From Polytrichum commune (taxonomy: Eukaryota; Streptophyta; Polytrichopsida; Polytrichales; Polytrichaceae), in assembly GCA_950295325.1 (NCBI GenBank), contig OX485808.1, forward strand, positions 38,525,180 through 38,589,179: 64,000 bases of DNA, in the 5' to 3' direction. Made by a program: the position numbers and the translations under genes. Below the pieces are notes generated by a model. The model was not told the DNA's origin. It saw only the letters and a program-made list of their open reading frames with translations, and did not search any database. Below are positions 33,231 to 47,110 of this stretch, piece by piece. Position 1 is the stretch's first letter; every line of letters begins with the position of its first letter.

Positions 33231-36200
33231 GAATGTTTTAATTGAAGTTTTAATTGGTGTGACAATACATGTGATTGTACATTGATATGATTAAAAAGGA
33301 CTTTTCACATTATTAACTACATAGTGTTAGTTCATGTAGTTCCTCTTCAGTTATGCTTGTTGCATTGGAATGTCTGATCACATGTAAGTTGTGTAGTAGA
33401 AGCATGATATACTTTTTTATTTTTATTTTTATGTTTTTGGTTTGTTTGTTTGTTTGTTTGTAATTTTTTTTTGGTCTTTGGTGTTGTGATGAAACCCTAA
33501 TCCACTACGGTGTAATTAATGTTGGACCGGTATACATGTGAATGCATGGTATTGGTTCCTAATGTCCTATGCGATCATAATTTGGTCATGAGCAATTCGC
33601 TCCGACCCCTTTGACACTAGTTTGGATGGTTTGTTGACTGTTTCAATTACTCCTCTTGTTCATGTTCAAGTTTGCTATGGTTTGCCACATGTATAATTTT
33701 GAGTCAACAATGTTAATTATTTTTGGATTTATTCAAATATGAGAGTGTGCTCACAACTGGTTAATAGTGGAATCGGTCCACGAACACCTACTTGACATTT
33801 GTCACCTCCGCGGTTTAGGGACAATATATCCTAAACATGTTTTTTTTGTTGATCCCTATGTGCAAATGTTTCCCAATTGATTTGAAAATTTGTATGACAT
33901 TCAAACATAAAATATCCTAAGCATTTGATGTTGGAATTTTTTAGTTGGACATGTGGAAGGTGTGTAGTTGTGTCACCGTTATCTTAAATTGCAAAACTTC
34001 CCCAAAAATCACAAAATAATGATTTCAAGATTTGTGAGATGATTTGAGTAGGTATATTGCCCCTGTTTTGAATGAGGGTAACATTTTGTCATTTGGAGAT
34101 GATTTGAGTGGAGCTTTGATAAAGAAACCAACCCTAATTTAATTTCTAAATTGCTGCCCCTCAATACCACTATTGACATTCCTATTATAATCTCCTACAT
34201 AATAGAACTTCAATGTTTTAAAATTGGACTATGAGTAGTCACCTTTAACTTGCAAACATCTATATGGTTGGATTTGTCAAAGAAACTTTAGATCTTCAAC
34301 TATGGTTGTTGAAATTGAGATCACATTTTTTGTGCAGATTTGAGGGAAATTGGGCATGGGAAGTTAAGGGTTAACAATCAACATCAAATAATGTGTTAAA
34401 GTACCAACCCATGGGGGTCAATATCATAATACCAAACAAATATTGATATTTGGTGGGTATCTCAAGGTGAGAGAATCTTTGTAAATCCCAGTTATTATTT
34501 GGATCAATTCCATTCTAAACCATATTGATATTAGGATGATTTTACTTAAGTATAAAAGTTCTTGCATGATATGCATACCTAAATGATTTATTATTATTAT
34601 TATTATTATTTTGGATCAAATACCTATACCCTATGGGTATAAAAAATCCTCATTATAGATATTCGAATGGTACCAAATAAAGGAGACAATACCAATCCAA
34701 CACTTTGTGTAACCTCTAAATGCCTCCCAATCTTAGGCGGTGGGCCTCCCCATATACCTAATAGAAGAAAATATTTATATAAACATTTTAGTGTACCATT
34801 TGCCTACAATGGTAACTTGGTGCTTTTAAAGGTTGACATTGAAGTCTACAGTCTACCCTCCATACTACGAGTCCACGATACTTGATTATACAACACTTTG
34901 ACCATACGACGCATTTTTTGTTGACCAAACTTCCTAGTGTTAATTTACCACCATGCTACAACTACAACACTCAAAATACAATATTTTTTCGGCCTGATTT
35001 GTAATATAATAGAGGTGATGAATGTGCATACGTGATGTAATGGGACCCACATGTATTTCAAGGTTCATATGTGATAAGTGTTGCGGAACATGCAAGGGAA
35101 CCTTAGGGAATGTTGTAAGCATTTGAGGACCATTGGGGAACCTTAGGGAACGTTATGAGCATATATCTTCAGTACACATGTTCTTTCATATGTATGTATC
35201 TTCAATATGTAAATGAAATGACGTTCTATATTGAAATAGGCCATTTTCTTGAAAAACCTCGATAGTACAACAATTGAGGCCAAAATGTCATATTGCTGAG
35301 AATGCGACACTTTCTTGCGTGACCGAACGTGTTTTTAATAAAGAGGGAAGCCAATATTACAACATAAGTCAAGTCTATGTTTCCACCAATTCCACTTGAT
35401 TAATATCTCAAATTTTGATAGCATAAGGATCATATAAAATGGATTGTATGTATTATTATAGCTATATGTGTGAAATGGATCAACGTTTAGTTGATCCGCA
35501 TAGTTTTTTTGGTTTTGTGGTTGGTATTTATATAACCTCAATCAAATTGAATGATTTACAATATGGCCCAATTAGAGGATGCACAATTGGTTCCTATGCA
35601 ATACACACTAGCACGTATTGTCACAAGCACATGACTAGATTTTGACCCTTAAAGGCACTGTTATATGTTCTGTGGCTTAACACATTTGTGTCATGTGTTA
35701 CCTATGTTTTATGACCTCCCGGGGGCGAACTCTTCATACCAAGTACGATTTAATGTGAGTGTAGGAAGGGGTATAATTTGAGGCATCAGTGTACATAGTA
35801 TATATGAGAGAAAAGGTTTTGTTTTCTCTAATGTGTACATTTAAAAAAGCTATTAAGAGTTTCGAACTAAAGGTAGATGTACAAAAGGGGCCCTTGAGGT
35901 TTAGAGGAAAATTGACATTAGATGTGCTATTTTCATCCAATTTACCTTATTTCATCCAAATGATGTGTGTTTCAGGGTCAAATTATTATGAGTTCATTTT
36001 GGCCTATTATTAGTACGTATACATGTATTTTTCTTTATGAATGTCATGTATATAAGGGGATTTATTTCATAGTCACCCACTCATGTCATTTAGGTTTCCA
36101 ATGAAGAGTCTACCCCCTGGGTATGACTTACATAATAGTTTATATGAGCTCCCCATATATTAAGATCAAATTTTACTTCATCTTTGAGATTGAAACTACA

Positions 36201-39061
36201 CTTGAGACAAGAAATTACAAAAAAGACTTGAAATAAAATCTTTTATGCCATGGTGATAAAATCACATGATTTTATTTTATCACAATGTCACACACACATA
36301 TTTTATATGTGTATCTAAATCTATGTCAACCATACAAGCGCAAAACCTTCCCTTGTTTTTTTTGTTTTTGTTTTGTTTTTGTTTTGTTTTTTGTTCTCTT
36401 TCTCCTCGTATGTATGTTCCGACTAGAAGAGCGCAATTGATACATAAGTTATTTTTATATAGGGTCACTCTACCGTTTTTAGCTGAAATATCAACAATTT
36501 TCCTTAAACACCTCCATATGCCGTCTTAAGTCCAAGCGGGACCTCTAGGACCTTTGAAGGTTAAGTAAATATGAATATATACATGAGTTTGGGACAAATG
36601 ATTTGTAGACATGTAATTCTATCGACATATGTTGGCACGAAAGCTAGCACTAGGCTCGGTTGTGAATCATGTTGAGCTTGTTGTGAGAAGATATTTGTTG
36701 CATGTGCATGTGTTGGGTTCTAAAAATTACACATCCATGGTGGTGTTTTGACCACAATGGTGTTTTGAAGCATGCCTCATGTAGTTAGGTTTTTGCTATC
36801 ACTTAAACTAACCCAAGGAAACCAACACATGGTACAAGGTCTTAGGGAAGGCTGAGCTAGCATCTATAAGGATTAGTGTCACATTGGATTAAGGTTTCTA
36901 ACAACAATTTATGTCTTTTACTTCATTATTTCTTATTAATAAAATTTACTTCATGCTCTTATGGTTCATTGGTGCTTTCTTGGTTGTGTGTGATTTTTTC
37001 GTATGTGTGTGGACACCTACCACTCTAATTCCATCCTTTATGTTAGTCTGAAGCTCAAAAGCTTGGCAAGTAGTCAATGGCTCATAGTCAAGATAATGTC
37101 CGGGGTAAATTCTTTTGAGTAACCGCATAGTCTTTAATTATCATGAATTATGCTCGCGATGATCTCAAAGTTAAATTCTCTTAATCAACTTACAACCATC
37201 ATGCAAATATTCACAACTGTAATCACCACCTTTGTCTTTGGTGGACTTGGCAACTTGTCTTAAGAATCATCAACTCGGGTTAACACAATAGCAACACATC
37301 AACAAGATAGGTTATCACCCTTCTTATGATAATAAGTCTTCATTGCCTCTCACATTCTCACTCACAAATTTCCTCTCAGGCTATTGCCAAGATTTCCTTA
37401 ATCAACTTCAATATCAGCTCTCATAGCCTTTAACTTCTCACTTCCTCTTCAGCAAGGTAATATCAATCACTTCCTCTTCACCAATCACGTACATAGATTT
37501 ACACATATTAGAGCCCCAAATTGACCTTGACTTCTCATGTAAAGCGGCCCTTTAGTTGTAGCTCTGAGCGAGTCAACAAACACGTTCAAGTGGTTGAACA
37601 TCTTCTCAACTCTGCAAGCTAAGCCTTGTGAGTGTGTATCTATGCAATTCTTACCATTTGGGTTGATACCAACTATAAAAGTAAATGCAAGATATGCAAA
37701 GACATTTTGATTGTTTGAGCAAGCACATGGGATCCTTTACAACTAAGGAAAGATTATTGTATTTGACACATGCAAATGCATTCAAACAATGAATATGATG
37801 AAGTGCTTGAGAGGTGGGTGAGTCTCAAACCTTAGATAGATACCAACAAAGGTACGTACGTGGCCCTATTGTGGGCACTTCCAACTCCAAAGATATTATT
37901 GGTCATTGGGTAATTGTGTCATCTGCTTAGCAATTTGAACCACAAAGATTGTCATTCCAAGTGTCAAAATCAATGTTGACAAGAGTCCAAAGTGAGGACT
38001 CTCTTTCTGCTTAACCAATTACATGGGCCCTCCCATGTAATTTTTTTTTTAATTTTTTTTTATCATGGACCCAAGAGTGGATAAAGTATTTCTTTCATAT
38101 AGTCCAATCTTCTCGTAACACATGTCTTTTTGGTGACCGTTCTTAACTACTTAGATATAGGCGTCTGATTACAAAGAGGGACCATACAAAGCCCACACTC
38201 CTTAGTATGCTGGATGGTCACATAAATTAGCAATTGGCTGAGCAAACCTATGATTTTGATGACAACACAAACATTGGTATCGAAATGAGACAAATAATCA
38301 AAATTTCCCAATATTGTGTTATATCAACAATTTTTCTTGATGCAAGATGCCTCACTGTGGTGGGAGTTCAGATCATGCTCATACACCAGGCCTCATTAAA
38401 TTATTCATTCTATAAATAGCTGCATTAAACGCATAAAACAATTAGAGCGCACGTGCATAAATTAAGCAATAAAAAAACATTCCAAAAATGCCCATGACGC
38501 GTCCCAACGACGAGTCTGCACAGTCCGACGTGTAGTGTTACACTCTTGACGGTCGTCCGCACTGATTAGAGCCTTCTCACTGTCAACACAATGAAACACA
38601 CCGCACACAACGCCATACAAAACACACTCCAATTGTCCAATTCCGAGCACTTTCCAGCCATTTCTTGAAAACATGCCTATTTTAGGCGCCCCGGGGGCAC
38701 GGCGCACATACATTAAGCTAATATATTCAAACACCTAATTTCATGAGGCCTGTTATTATACACGCCTGTTTTGAGGGGACTTGGTGCCTCACTGGCTATG
38801 GTGGACAAGGAATGTGTCGACGGCTATGGTGAAAGATTCAGACGCAGCTTCTTTGGGAGTATAGTGAAATACTAATTGCCAAGTCGAGTGCAGGTTTGTA
38901 AGTGCAATGTAATAATGGCTGCACTGGGTTTACAGATAGTCTCTCACTCCCATGCTCTCTAATTTTTGTGTTCAAATTAGTCTAAGTCGCATTCCGACTC
39001 ATGTGTCTTTGCTGCTACTTGTGTGTTTCTGGAATTTTTATATTGGATTCTTTGTGCCAAG
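33231..39061. other. A+T-rich intergenic stretch
   Basis: I see no supported gene in nearly 6 kb. Microsatellites include (TTTG)n at about 33444-33462, (TTA)n at about 34589-34611 and a T-rich TTTTG run at 36357-36395. A TAAAGCGGCCCTTTA phrase at about 37540 resembles the right end of a Tourist-type MITE without a clear partner. A copy of the ACATGTCTTTTTGGTG dispersed repeat lies at about 38095-38160. Confidence 0.4.
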
Positions 39062-39063
39062 TA

Positions 39064-39551
39064 CAGTCCACCCTCTATAAATGTTAGGCTCTGGAGTAAA
39101 ATTTTCCTAACATTTATAGTGAGTTAACAATGTAACAGTTATAAAGGGAGCTTTTTGAATGCTTAACAAATATAAATTCATTACAATTATGGAGGGAGAG
39201 TTTTGCAAAATTATCATATATAAAATATGTGTATCAAATCAATCTTTTATTTTTATGAAACAAAATAAGAATCAATATAATCCACATGAATAATTTGATC
39301 ACAAAAGTCAAATTTGGTGGCTTTTGCCACTTTGAAAGGTTGTGAGTCAATGTAATGGATGTCATCACACAATATTGGATGTATTTCGTAGGTTAACATT
39401 TATAAGTGGCAAATTATCAAAGAGGGGAGTAGATTATTGTTAACATTTAACATAGTTAACATTCTAGTTAGCAATATGAGGGGAGTACGATTTTGTTAAC
39501 AAATATAATGAGTTAACGTTTATAAGTGTAACATTTATCGAGGGTGGACTG
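39064..39551. mobile_element. pogo/Lemi-like (Tc1-mariner) MITE
   Basis: The left end CAGTCCACCCTCTATAAATG and the right end, reading GAGGGTGGACTG on this strand, are inverted and flanked by TA on both sides (39062-39063, 39552-39553). The end resembles plant Emigrant/Lemi pogo-like elements (CAGTAAAACCTCTATAAAT). The 488-bp body repeats GTTAACATTTATAAGTG-like words and has no ORF. Confidence 0.8.
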
Positions 39552-39553
39552 TA

Positions 39554-41710
39554 GTCTTTGAATCTACATGGGAGACTGGCACGTATTATGACGTTCCATA
39601 GCACAGGATGGTACTAGGTTAGTGTGTGAAAATTTGCCCTCCAGGGCATTCCTCTCTCGTAGGCAGAGAAATGTGTTGCATGTTCTTCCTATCGACTTGA
39701 GATTCCAAGTATCAGCCATATGCACAAACCGCCGCATCCTCACCTGAAGACATCCAGACTGCTCCTACTGAACTTAAGGAAATTGAGCCTTAAACGGATA
39801 CGTTTCCACTGAACTCGAAACTAGAATGAGATGATTATCGAATCCACAAGGAGTCTGCAACCATTTACGTCGTTATCTTTGGAGCAGATATAAAAGAGTC
39901 TTATCCATCATCAAAGTGTAAACCATTCTCTCATGTAGTTGATCATGCACGTCTCCGTGATTGTGTTGGGCTTTCGAGTTTAGAATGGTCAACAAAATCT
40001 GAGCACGTTATCCAATATGTTTCAGACAAGTGTTTTTTTGGGTATCCATTCTTAGATCCACACCTAAACCTGAGGTCCGATTTGAAAATATGGGTGACGG
40101 GGTTAATTCTTTGTACCATACATATTGATTTTTTTCTCATTACTTTCCACTTACCAAGAACCAGATGGCATGACGGATGAAGTATTTAACCCTTAAATTA
40201 CATGTCGGGTGGACATTGGCTTTCAATGAGCCACAACAGGCCATGATAAGCTTGTTGCTTGTGAGAGATTTGACGAGAAACGACAATTTATGTGCCAAAA
40301 TTCTTAACCGTGTTTTTCCACCTGTGGACATAAAGTTTGCCTCAAATGTGGTTTTTGAACTCTTCGGTCAAAAACATCGTGTTCGTCCCTGATTATGATC
40401 ACAATCGAATTGCCTTCTTACCCACATTGTTAATTTTCATTAAGAAGATGAGCCCCAAATGATCAGAGCCTTTATAACGACTTCATAGTTGAGTTCCTCT
40501 TAATGCCTTCATAGTCCAAGCCTAGCAACATCAAAGGCTGAGTGGGATATGAGGCCATCAATTATCCAATTGAGACAGCATACACCGTTACAGAACAAAA
40601 ACACGGAGTTAGGACATCCCAAACATCCAACATTCAGTTTGCAATATATTTAATTCTCGGGGGGTGCACCTTTCATTAAAACCTAGAATCACGTGCGTTC
40701 ATTGCATACTCTAAAAACCCCCTATATACAAGTTATTTTTTGTGAAATGAAGTAATACACATACAATTGCAACAATAAATATACAAGTGACAATATGTAT
40801 ACACAAAAAAACATTCATTCATATATAGTCATTAACATAAGTATACAAATATACTTTTGAACAATAATCAACCCCTATAATATGTATAACAAAATATCCT
40901 AGCTTTCATCAGCAAAGTCGTTGAAAACTTTTTCATCTCCCGGATGTAACTCATAAACATTTGATTCACCAATATATGTCATTGTAGCCAATGCAATTAT
41001 TGTCTCTAAGTCTACCATCAAATGATCAGTAAGATCATATGTCCACTTGTTGTTAGCCCCTTTTTGATACCAACATAAACCAATCTCCTTGTTACTTTGA
41101 GCTGAACGAATCATTTCAAAACCCTAATACTGCCTCTTTCCCCGATATTACCTTGACACCTTATACATGGTTCATACTACCCTATAAGGTTGCTAACGAA
41201 AATCGTTAATCCTAGTTAATCCTAATTTCATCCAATATGAAAACTTATGATATGTGGTATAGTAACAGTACCATACAAGCACAATTATTGTATATTTTTT
41301 AAAGGCCTTCCATATATGTATGTAACTATAAATTATAACATGTATACCATATGTATACGTAATACGGCAAGGTCCAAATCAATACCCCTCCTGTGCACTC
41401 ACGTATACTCGTACATGTTTAGTACAATGCACCCCCCGAGTCCCATATATTATGGGTTTTAACATTTAAGTAATCCACCGAAGAATTCAAACCACACGCA
41501 TCACGTTGTCATCAATATAGTTATTGTCACTATTCCAATGTTAACTCTATGTTATTCGATAATGTCTCATGCTACACTAATTCTCTTTTATCACACATCC
41601 ATGTGAAAACTGCATACCTCCTTAATATCACATGCACTTTGGTTGCCACAGGCATGATATTAGGGAGGTTAGGGTGTATCACCATCACGTCTACAAGTCC
41701 AAGTCCATGA
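39554..41710. other. gene-free stretch containing a duplicated unidentified sequence
   Basis: Between about 40240 and 40580 this stretch matches 45800-46170 in the same orientation and order (TTGTGAGAG.TTTGACGA, GTGTTTTTCCACCT, CTGATTATGATCACAATCGA, ATTGCCTTCTTACCCACATT, GAGTGGGATATGAGGCCATC). No protein family was recognised. A 71-codon minus-strand frame at 40899-41114 is also unassigned. Confidence 0.45.
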
Positions 41711-41847
41711 CATTACTCAGATCCATAATAGAGTTATATGAGATTGACAGTATTCCACAAAACATTTTCCACATTCAGACTGAATGTGGAGAGTATTCTG
41801 TGAAATACTGTCAATCCCACATAACATTGTTATGGATCTGAATAATG
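41711..41847. mobile_element. 137-bp palindromic MITE
   Basis: The two halves are near-perfect reverse complements, from the ends CATTACTCAGATCCATAA / CATTATTCAGATCCATAA to the centre CATTCAGACTGAATG (41772-41786). A partial relative is at 12592-12680. The superfamily is not assigned. Confidence 0.75.
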
Positions 41848-42187
41848 TTATGTCCACATGCATCTATAAGTGCAATAAGTTATAATACTCGTTGTATGGG
41901 GATTCTGGGTAGCGGCCCTTGTGCATGGGTGGCCGTCCCTAGCTCCCATCCTCCAAGTTTTCCAATTATCAGAGGACTAGTTAAGGTTCCAGCTGAAGTG
42001 TCTAAAGTGCTACTTCACAATTTGTGTCACTATATAATCCTTCCCAAAACCCGCAGTTGCAACTTCCAGCAGTTCCTATTGCTGTGGCTTTGGAAAGCAA
42101 AGAAAGCACGGAAGGAAACATGGGAAGGATGAGATCGTTTGAGTTGGAAGGGCTAGAGTAACTTATTTGACAACAACATTTTGCTTA

Positions 42188-44078
42188 GGGCCAGTTTACA
42201 CTATGGACAATGAAGTCGAACCATGGAAGAGGGCCTTTTTCATTGGTTGGAGTTCATGGTCCAACTTTCGTGGTCCGACTTCTTAAAAAATCGGTTTTGA
42301 AAGCCTTGACCCCCTGTGTCGCAACCCTTGCTAGCTCCCTTAACAATCTTGCCAATTTTCGTTCCTAGCAAAGGTTACGAGCGCTAACCCTTCGCATTCC
42401 GCCATGCTAATGGTTAGCTCCTCCTACCCCGGACCTTATAGTTCATAGGAGGGGAACCGACCCTCCTACTTTGCTTTCGGGATTCACCCCTTAATCGGTA
42501 ACCAATTCTTGGATGTGGACTTCCATTCATGGAAGTCCAATCTTATGTTGATCATCGCGTTGCCAAAGCATACAACAACCCGAAGCATACTAGACAACTA
42601 TGGCCTCACATTGGGCCAATGCCCATGGAGGCCATGCCGTTCGGCCTCGGGTGGGTGAGGCCACACCACCTCACCCATATAAGCCTCTAGCATTCTAGGC
42701 GGGACCCCTACCCCACCGTCAAGAAACCTTTTGTCTCTCTACCAAGAGTTGGGGCCAAGTAGACATTTTCCTTTAGCCACTGGACCATCATAACTTCCTT
42801 GTATGATGTCTGATGCTAACAAGAGACCACTCCATTTTCATCTACGCTTCACGTAGATGCCGATGGACTCCTCACTTGCCCCATTCGGGCAAGTATTGAG
42901 GAAGTTATGCCTGTTCTATCCTTGGCAGTCCCAGGAGGCATTCCCAGGCCACTGCTGTACCAGGGCGCTGTCCCGGGACAGTGCCCCACTCAAATTGTCA
43001 TAACTCCTAGCTCACACCTCTGATTGAGGTGTTCTTGAGCATTCTATAATCTACGAGCCATAAGCTACGCATAGCTAATGGTCTTACCCTCGTGCCTCCT
43101 AGTGTCCATGGGTGAGAAGCGTTCCCAACGCCTGGGGCCCTCACCCACACTAGGATCACTTGGGCCCTCTCACCAACGGCGCCACAAGTCCCGGGTGTCA
43201 CTCCGGGGTCCCCTTTGTGCCCATGGTGTTTCGGGCACTCCTCATGGAGAGGTGCACGACACCCTCACCAGGTGTAAGCCGAATGTGGACCAAGAAGAAT
43301 GACCATGCACCAAAAATTGAATGTGCTAATTTTTTTTAATACATGTCCAAAAAGGACATTTTTGAAAAAAAAATTCAAGTTTGACCATTCTCTTGTCTTC
43401 TCTTGGGCTTCACTTGTCTTCACTTCTTGTTAAATGTGTCGAAGATGTGGCTTGCAAATCTTCTCACAATAATTTTTTACAAAAAAAAATGAGCAATTCA
43501 ATTTATACATGTTCAATGTAATTTACAGGTGACATGTACCTTGTGTCGTACATTGAGCATTATTTGCAACCCGCTTCACCATGTGCACTCAAATTCTTAA
43601 GTTCTAGATGTCCCACATTGTTTGATGAAACATGTGGGAGCAAGTTTAAGGGGTAGAGCATGGAAGAAATGGTATAACTCATTGGTTATGATATGATCAG
43701 GACACATAGAGGGCGGACTTGCTTCTCAAGATTCATTACACATCATAAAGATGTTGAAAAGTGTCCCTTGTGAGCCTTACCTAGGGGAAGGGTTGTACAA
43801 AAAGCTTGCCAAAAAAATTCATCAAAAAAGTATTGTAATGGCATTTCTCTGCCATGGGCCCTTACCTTTTCCTACCAGACCACCTCTCTTGCCTCTCTCA
43901 CCGCAAAACCCGTTGGACCATGTCAGTGTATTAATTAGGCCTTAAAATACGTCTTTTGGGGACCTCAACCTTCATGGTCACTCTGCCATTTTTTTCTTGG
44001 TGTAAACCGAGGTGGTCCCGGGACGAGTTCAGCAACCAATCAACACTCTTACATCGCCCTGGGATGACTTCTTGGTCC
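42188..44078. mobile_element. Tourist-like MITE (GGGTCAGTTTACAC family), split by a solo LTR, right end lost
   Basis: The left end GGGCCAGTTTACACTATGGA follows TTA (42185-42187). The interior aligns with 23677-24244 on both sides of a 947-bp insertion. The right terminal repeat has decayed after GATGACTTCTTGGTC. Confidence 0.65.
42315..43261. mobile_element. solo LTR
   Basis: The 947-bp block starts TGTGTCGC and ends GCACGACA, giving the TG...CA ends of an LTR, with a short inverted TGTCG/CGACA. The right flank is CCCTC (43262-43266); the left flank is CCCCC (42310-42314), a 5-bp duplication with one C/T change. The related MITE at 23677-24244 reads CCCCTCAC at this point, supporting an insertion there. 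There is no internal retroelement sequence, so two LTRs have recombined to one. Confidence 0.7.
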
Positions 44079-46452
44079 TTATGCAATGTCACCTACTACT
44101 GTATAGACTCGTGTTCACTGCTAAGATCAAGGACACCTGCTAAGGTTAATTATGGTCAAGAGTGCATCGTACACTGGTACAAGTTATTTCAATTAGCTTG
44201 GATTACCGTTTGCAAGTACATGGTGCTTATATAACTTTTTAAAGAGAATGCAATCTTTTACCATCAAGATTTTGTAGTGTTCTATAAATTGCATACTATA
44301 TATGTGTATTGTATCTGTAAAAATGTCCATCCTGGATAAATGTTATAGCATTATGTAACTCCAATTGGTAATGCACACTAATTAAAATAAAAGGTGTAGC
44401 TTGGAAACACAAAACTTACTCTCCTTAGGTTTATTAAGTGGGAGTTACAATGCTGAAACAAAGAATTAGTATTAGTGTTGCCTGTTGACACAAATTTTGG
44501 CAGGTTTTGTCCTTCCAACATTTCCAGCACATTGCATTGAGGATACACCATGTATGCATGATTCAGCAAGGGTTGACAGAGTACCTGCTAGTCTGGGCAG
44601 CTGCATATTTAGTTTGTGAGATTGTAAAGCTCTAATTTTACAGTGATTAGAAGTTGTGGATGTCGCTACAGCAGTGGACTACACCACACAATTCAATGTC
44701 ATTTCAAATTTCTATACATCTAAATTCCTACTCTATATTTTGTCGATGGTCTGATAATTTTATGGGCACCAGTTAGAGATCTTGTCATGGATCACTCATT
44801 CAAGCAGCTCCCTAGTAGCTCAATCCCCTGCTTTGGCAATTCATTTTCTGATACTGCAACCAATCAACATGATATGGCTACAAGTATTACAGGTAGCATA
44901 TGTATGCTATTAGGTGAACTGAAGAATTTCAAGTGCTATGGTTTGATCAAACCGTCACAATTAAAGACGTCAATCAGGTGTGGCTCAGGGCCCTGTTACA
45001 AGAATATGTCGTTTTCTGCATTTTCTATGGAACGTGGACAACCTCAAACACATGTACACTTACCAGAAGACGTGGCTCTTCCTATGCAACTCTGCATGTT
45101 TTGTTCCATTTTCATTCCCCTTATGTGGTTTCCTTTTTCTTCCGTTTTAGTTTGTTCCTGATTTCTCGCAACTTCGGCTGGGGTCAATTCAAACTGTTTT
45201 AAAGTGAAGGTATCCAGAAAAATTGCTCATTGCATCGATTCTGTTATGGAGGGCATTTCTTTCAAGGCCTTCCCCTGGTAAAATATTCTCATATCTGAGC
45301 GGCCATGGCTTCCAAAGAGAGGCCCTCTAAAATATAATTGATGACCAATGCACAATTATCATAGTGAATGGAGGGACGAGCATGCCATCATCAGGATAAA
45401 CCCTAAAAAGCTGATGGTAGTGGGAGAAATTCACACCCCTGCAGGCTTGCTTTTTGGGCGTATAACACACCCAAGCACATCTGAAGCATCCATGTAAGAA
45501 TATTCTGTTTACGAGAAGAGTGATGTTTGGCCAAATGCACCAGGTAGATCAGGAAAGATGTGGATGGATGTGATCAGATGGTGCTGTTACTTGCAAGATT
45601 CTTGACCTTGCACTCCGAATCCAGGAAGTACTCGACTCTTGTGGGAATTGCCCATGGAGTTATTGGTGTCTGGAATCGCTCAAGCCTGGACCAAGAACCG
45701 ACACACCGATGTCATTCTTCTGTGTGCTTGAAGATGCTCAACCTCGTATTCTCAGTGTCTAATACTTGTAGGATCCGGACTTTTCTTAGACTAGGGCCTT
45801 CATGCCATTTATCACTTTGTGAGAACTTTAATGACAAACAGCAATTTCTGTGCAAAAGATCTCGATAGTGTTTCCACCTCCTGACACAGATTTGCAACCT
45901 AACCACAATCTTCAAATGCATAAAAATGTGCAGGAAAGTGGCATTTTGAACTCCTCTTCAGTTGAACAACTGGTGTTCATCACTGATTATGATTACAATT
46001 CAATTGCCTTCTTACCCACATCAAGAATTCCAAGTGTTTACAGTTCCCCCACAGTTCCTCTGAATACTCCACAGCTGAGTTCCTATATTGCCTTTGTATT
46101 ACATGGATGACATCTGAGGCTGAGAGTGGGATCTGAGGCCATCATTAATCAATTGAGACAACATGCATCTCTAAGGAAATCCCTAGCTGGACAACAGAGA
46201 AATGCACTATGTAGTAGTGTGGGATGTTTAGGCATCTACAGGGTGCCTTACTAGGTTCCAGTGACTGGTCCCTTGAATATGCAGGGGGACGTGTATATTT
46301 TAGTGTGAAGAATTGGGACAAAATTAGAGCCCAACAATATCATGCTGCACAAGAGAGAAATTCAGGTCTTTTGATCAGTAGTTGAACTTATGAAGAAGCT
46401 TATCTTCATAATGGCCACTCGATTGTCATTGGAACAAGTCCACTTCAAGCAG
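44079..46452. other. gene-free stretch with a duplicated unidentified sequence
   Basis: The block 45800-46170 matches 40240-40580. Composition around 44760-46120 is less A+T-rich, and open frames at 44787-45161 and 45850-46110 (MQKISIVFPPPDTDLQPN...) lack recognised motifs. This may be a transcribed non-coding locus or a decayed gene. Confidence 0.4.
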
Positions 46453-46674
46453 TGCCCGGGAAGTTTTTGGGCATAGTCGGTCAAGACCCTAGTGATTCTA
46501 AATCCAGCCGGTTACATGTTGACATCTTCCGGTTTTGCTTTATTCATGTGAGGTATATTCTATAAATTCCTCTAAAATGATTGGTAATTCTCCTGAAGTC
46601 TCCAACTTCAACCGGTTATTTCTCAAACTCAACCGGTTCATCTGTAACTAACCGCTGGTGCTTCCCGGACATAG
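46453..46674. mobile_element. 222-bp MITE with 11-bp target duplication
   Basis: The flanking direct repeat ACTTCAAGCAG occurs at 46442-46452 and 46675-46685. The ends TGCCCGGGAAG and TATGTCCGGGAAG (reverse complement of the right) are inverted. It is the same family as 15889-16111 and the expanded copy at about 8943-9546. Confidence 0.8.
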
Positions 46675-46769
46675 ACTTCAAGCAGTCGTAATAGCACTCA
46701 CGTGTCATTGACTTTCAATATAATGCTGGAAATTGAGTAGGCCCCAAGATTGCAAGTGCACTCTAAATT

Positions 46770-47110
46770 CTAAGAAAACAAGGAAGAACTTTTTAGGCAC
46801 ACATGCTTTAGATGGATACATATCTCTCTGCTAGGATATGAAACACACAATTGGTGCAAGATGATTACCAAGTCCAAATCATGCCCATAGACATTTGTCT
46901 TATAATTTTTGGAGCTCACATGAATATCTTATATTTCACCAAAGTGAAGATTATCGTGCTCATAAGTGGTCATATAGGCTCTCCCAAATCATGTACACTA
47001 TGAGCCTAGAATGGTTAGCATATTTTCAGCACTTAGTCCAATCTCTTTGAAACACATGTCTTTCTGGTGTCCATTTTTAGATCCATACCTAACCACATGC
47101 CACCCAAATA
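46770..47110. repeat. dispersed repeat, copy 1
   Basis: The same order of phrases recurs at about 54330-54610 and 61200-61510: GATATGAAACACACAATT, GTGCAAGATGATT, CATATGAATATCTTAT-like sequence, ACACATGTCTTTCTGGTG and ACCTAACCACATGCCAC. A partial copy is at 38095-38160. No ends or target duplication could be set. Confidence 0.6.

Noticed and set aside
36357..36395. T/G-rich run as a poly-A tail of a retroposon
   Set aside because: No LINE or SINE body or target duplication is visible next to it, so a simple repeat is enough.
42315..43261. 5S- or tRNA-like promoter region in the LTR (Cassandra-type TRIM)
   Set aside because: The TGTGTCGC start and the body do not show A/C-box or 5S-like sequence that I can recognise.
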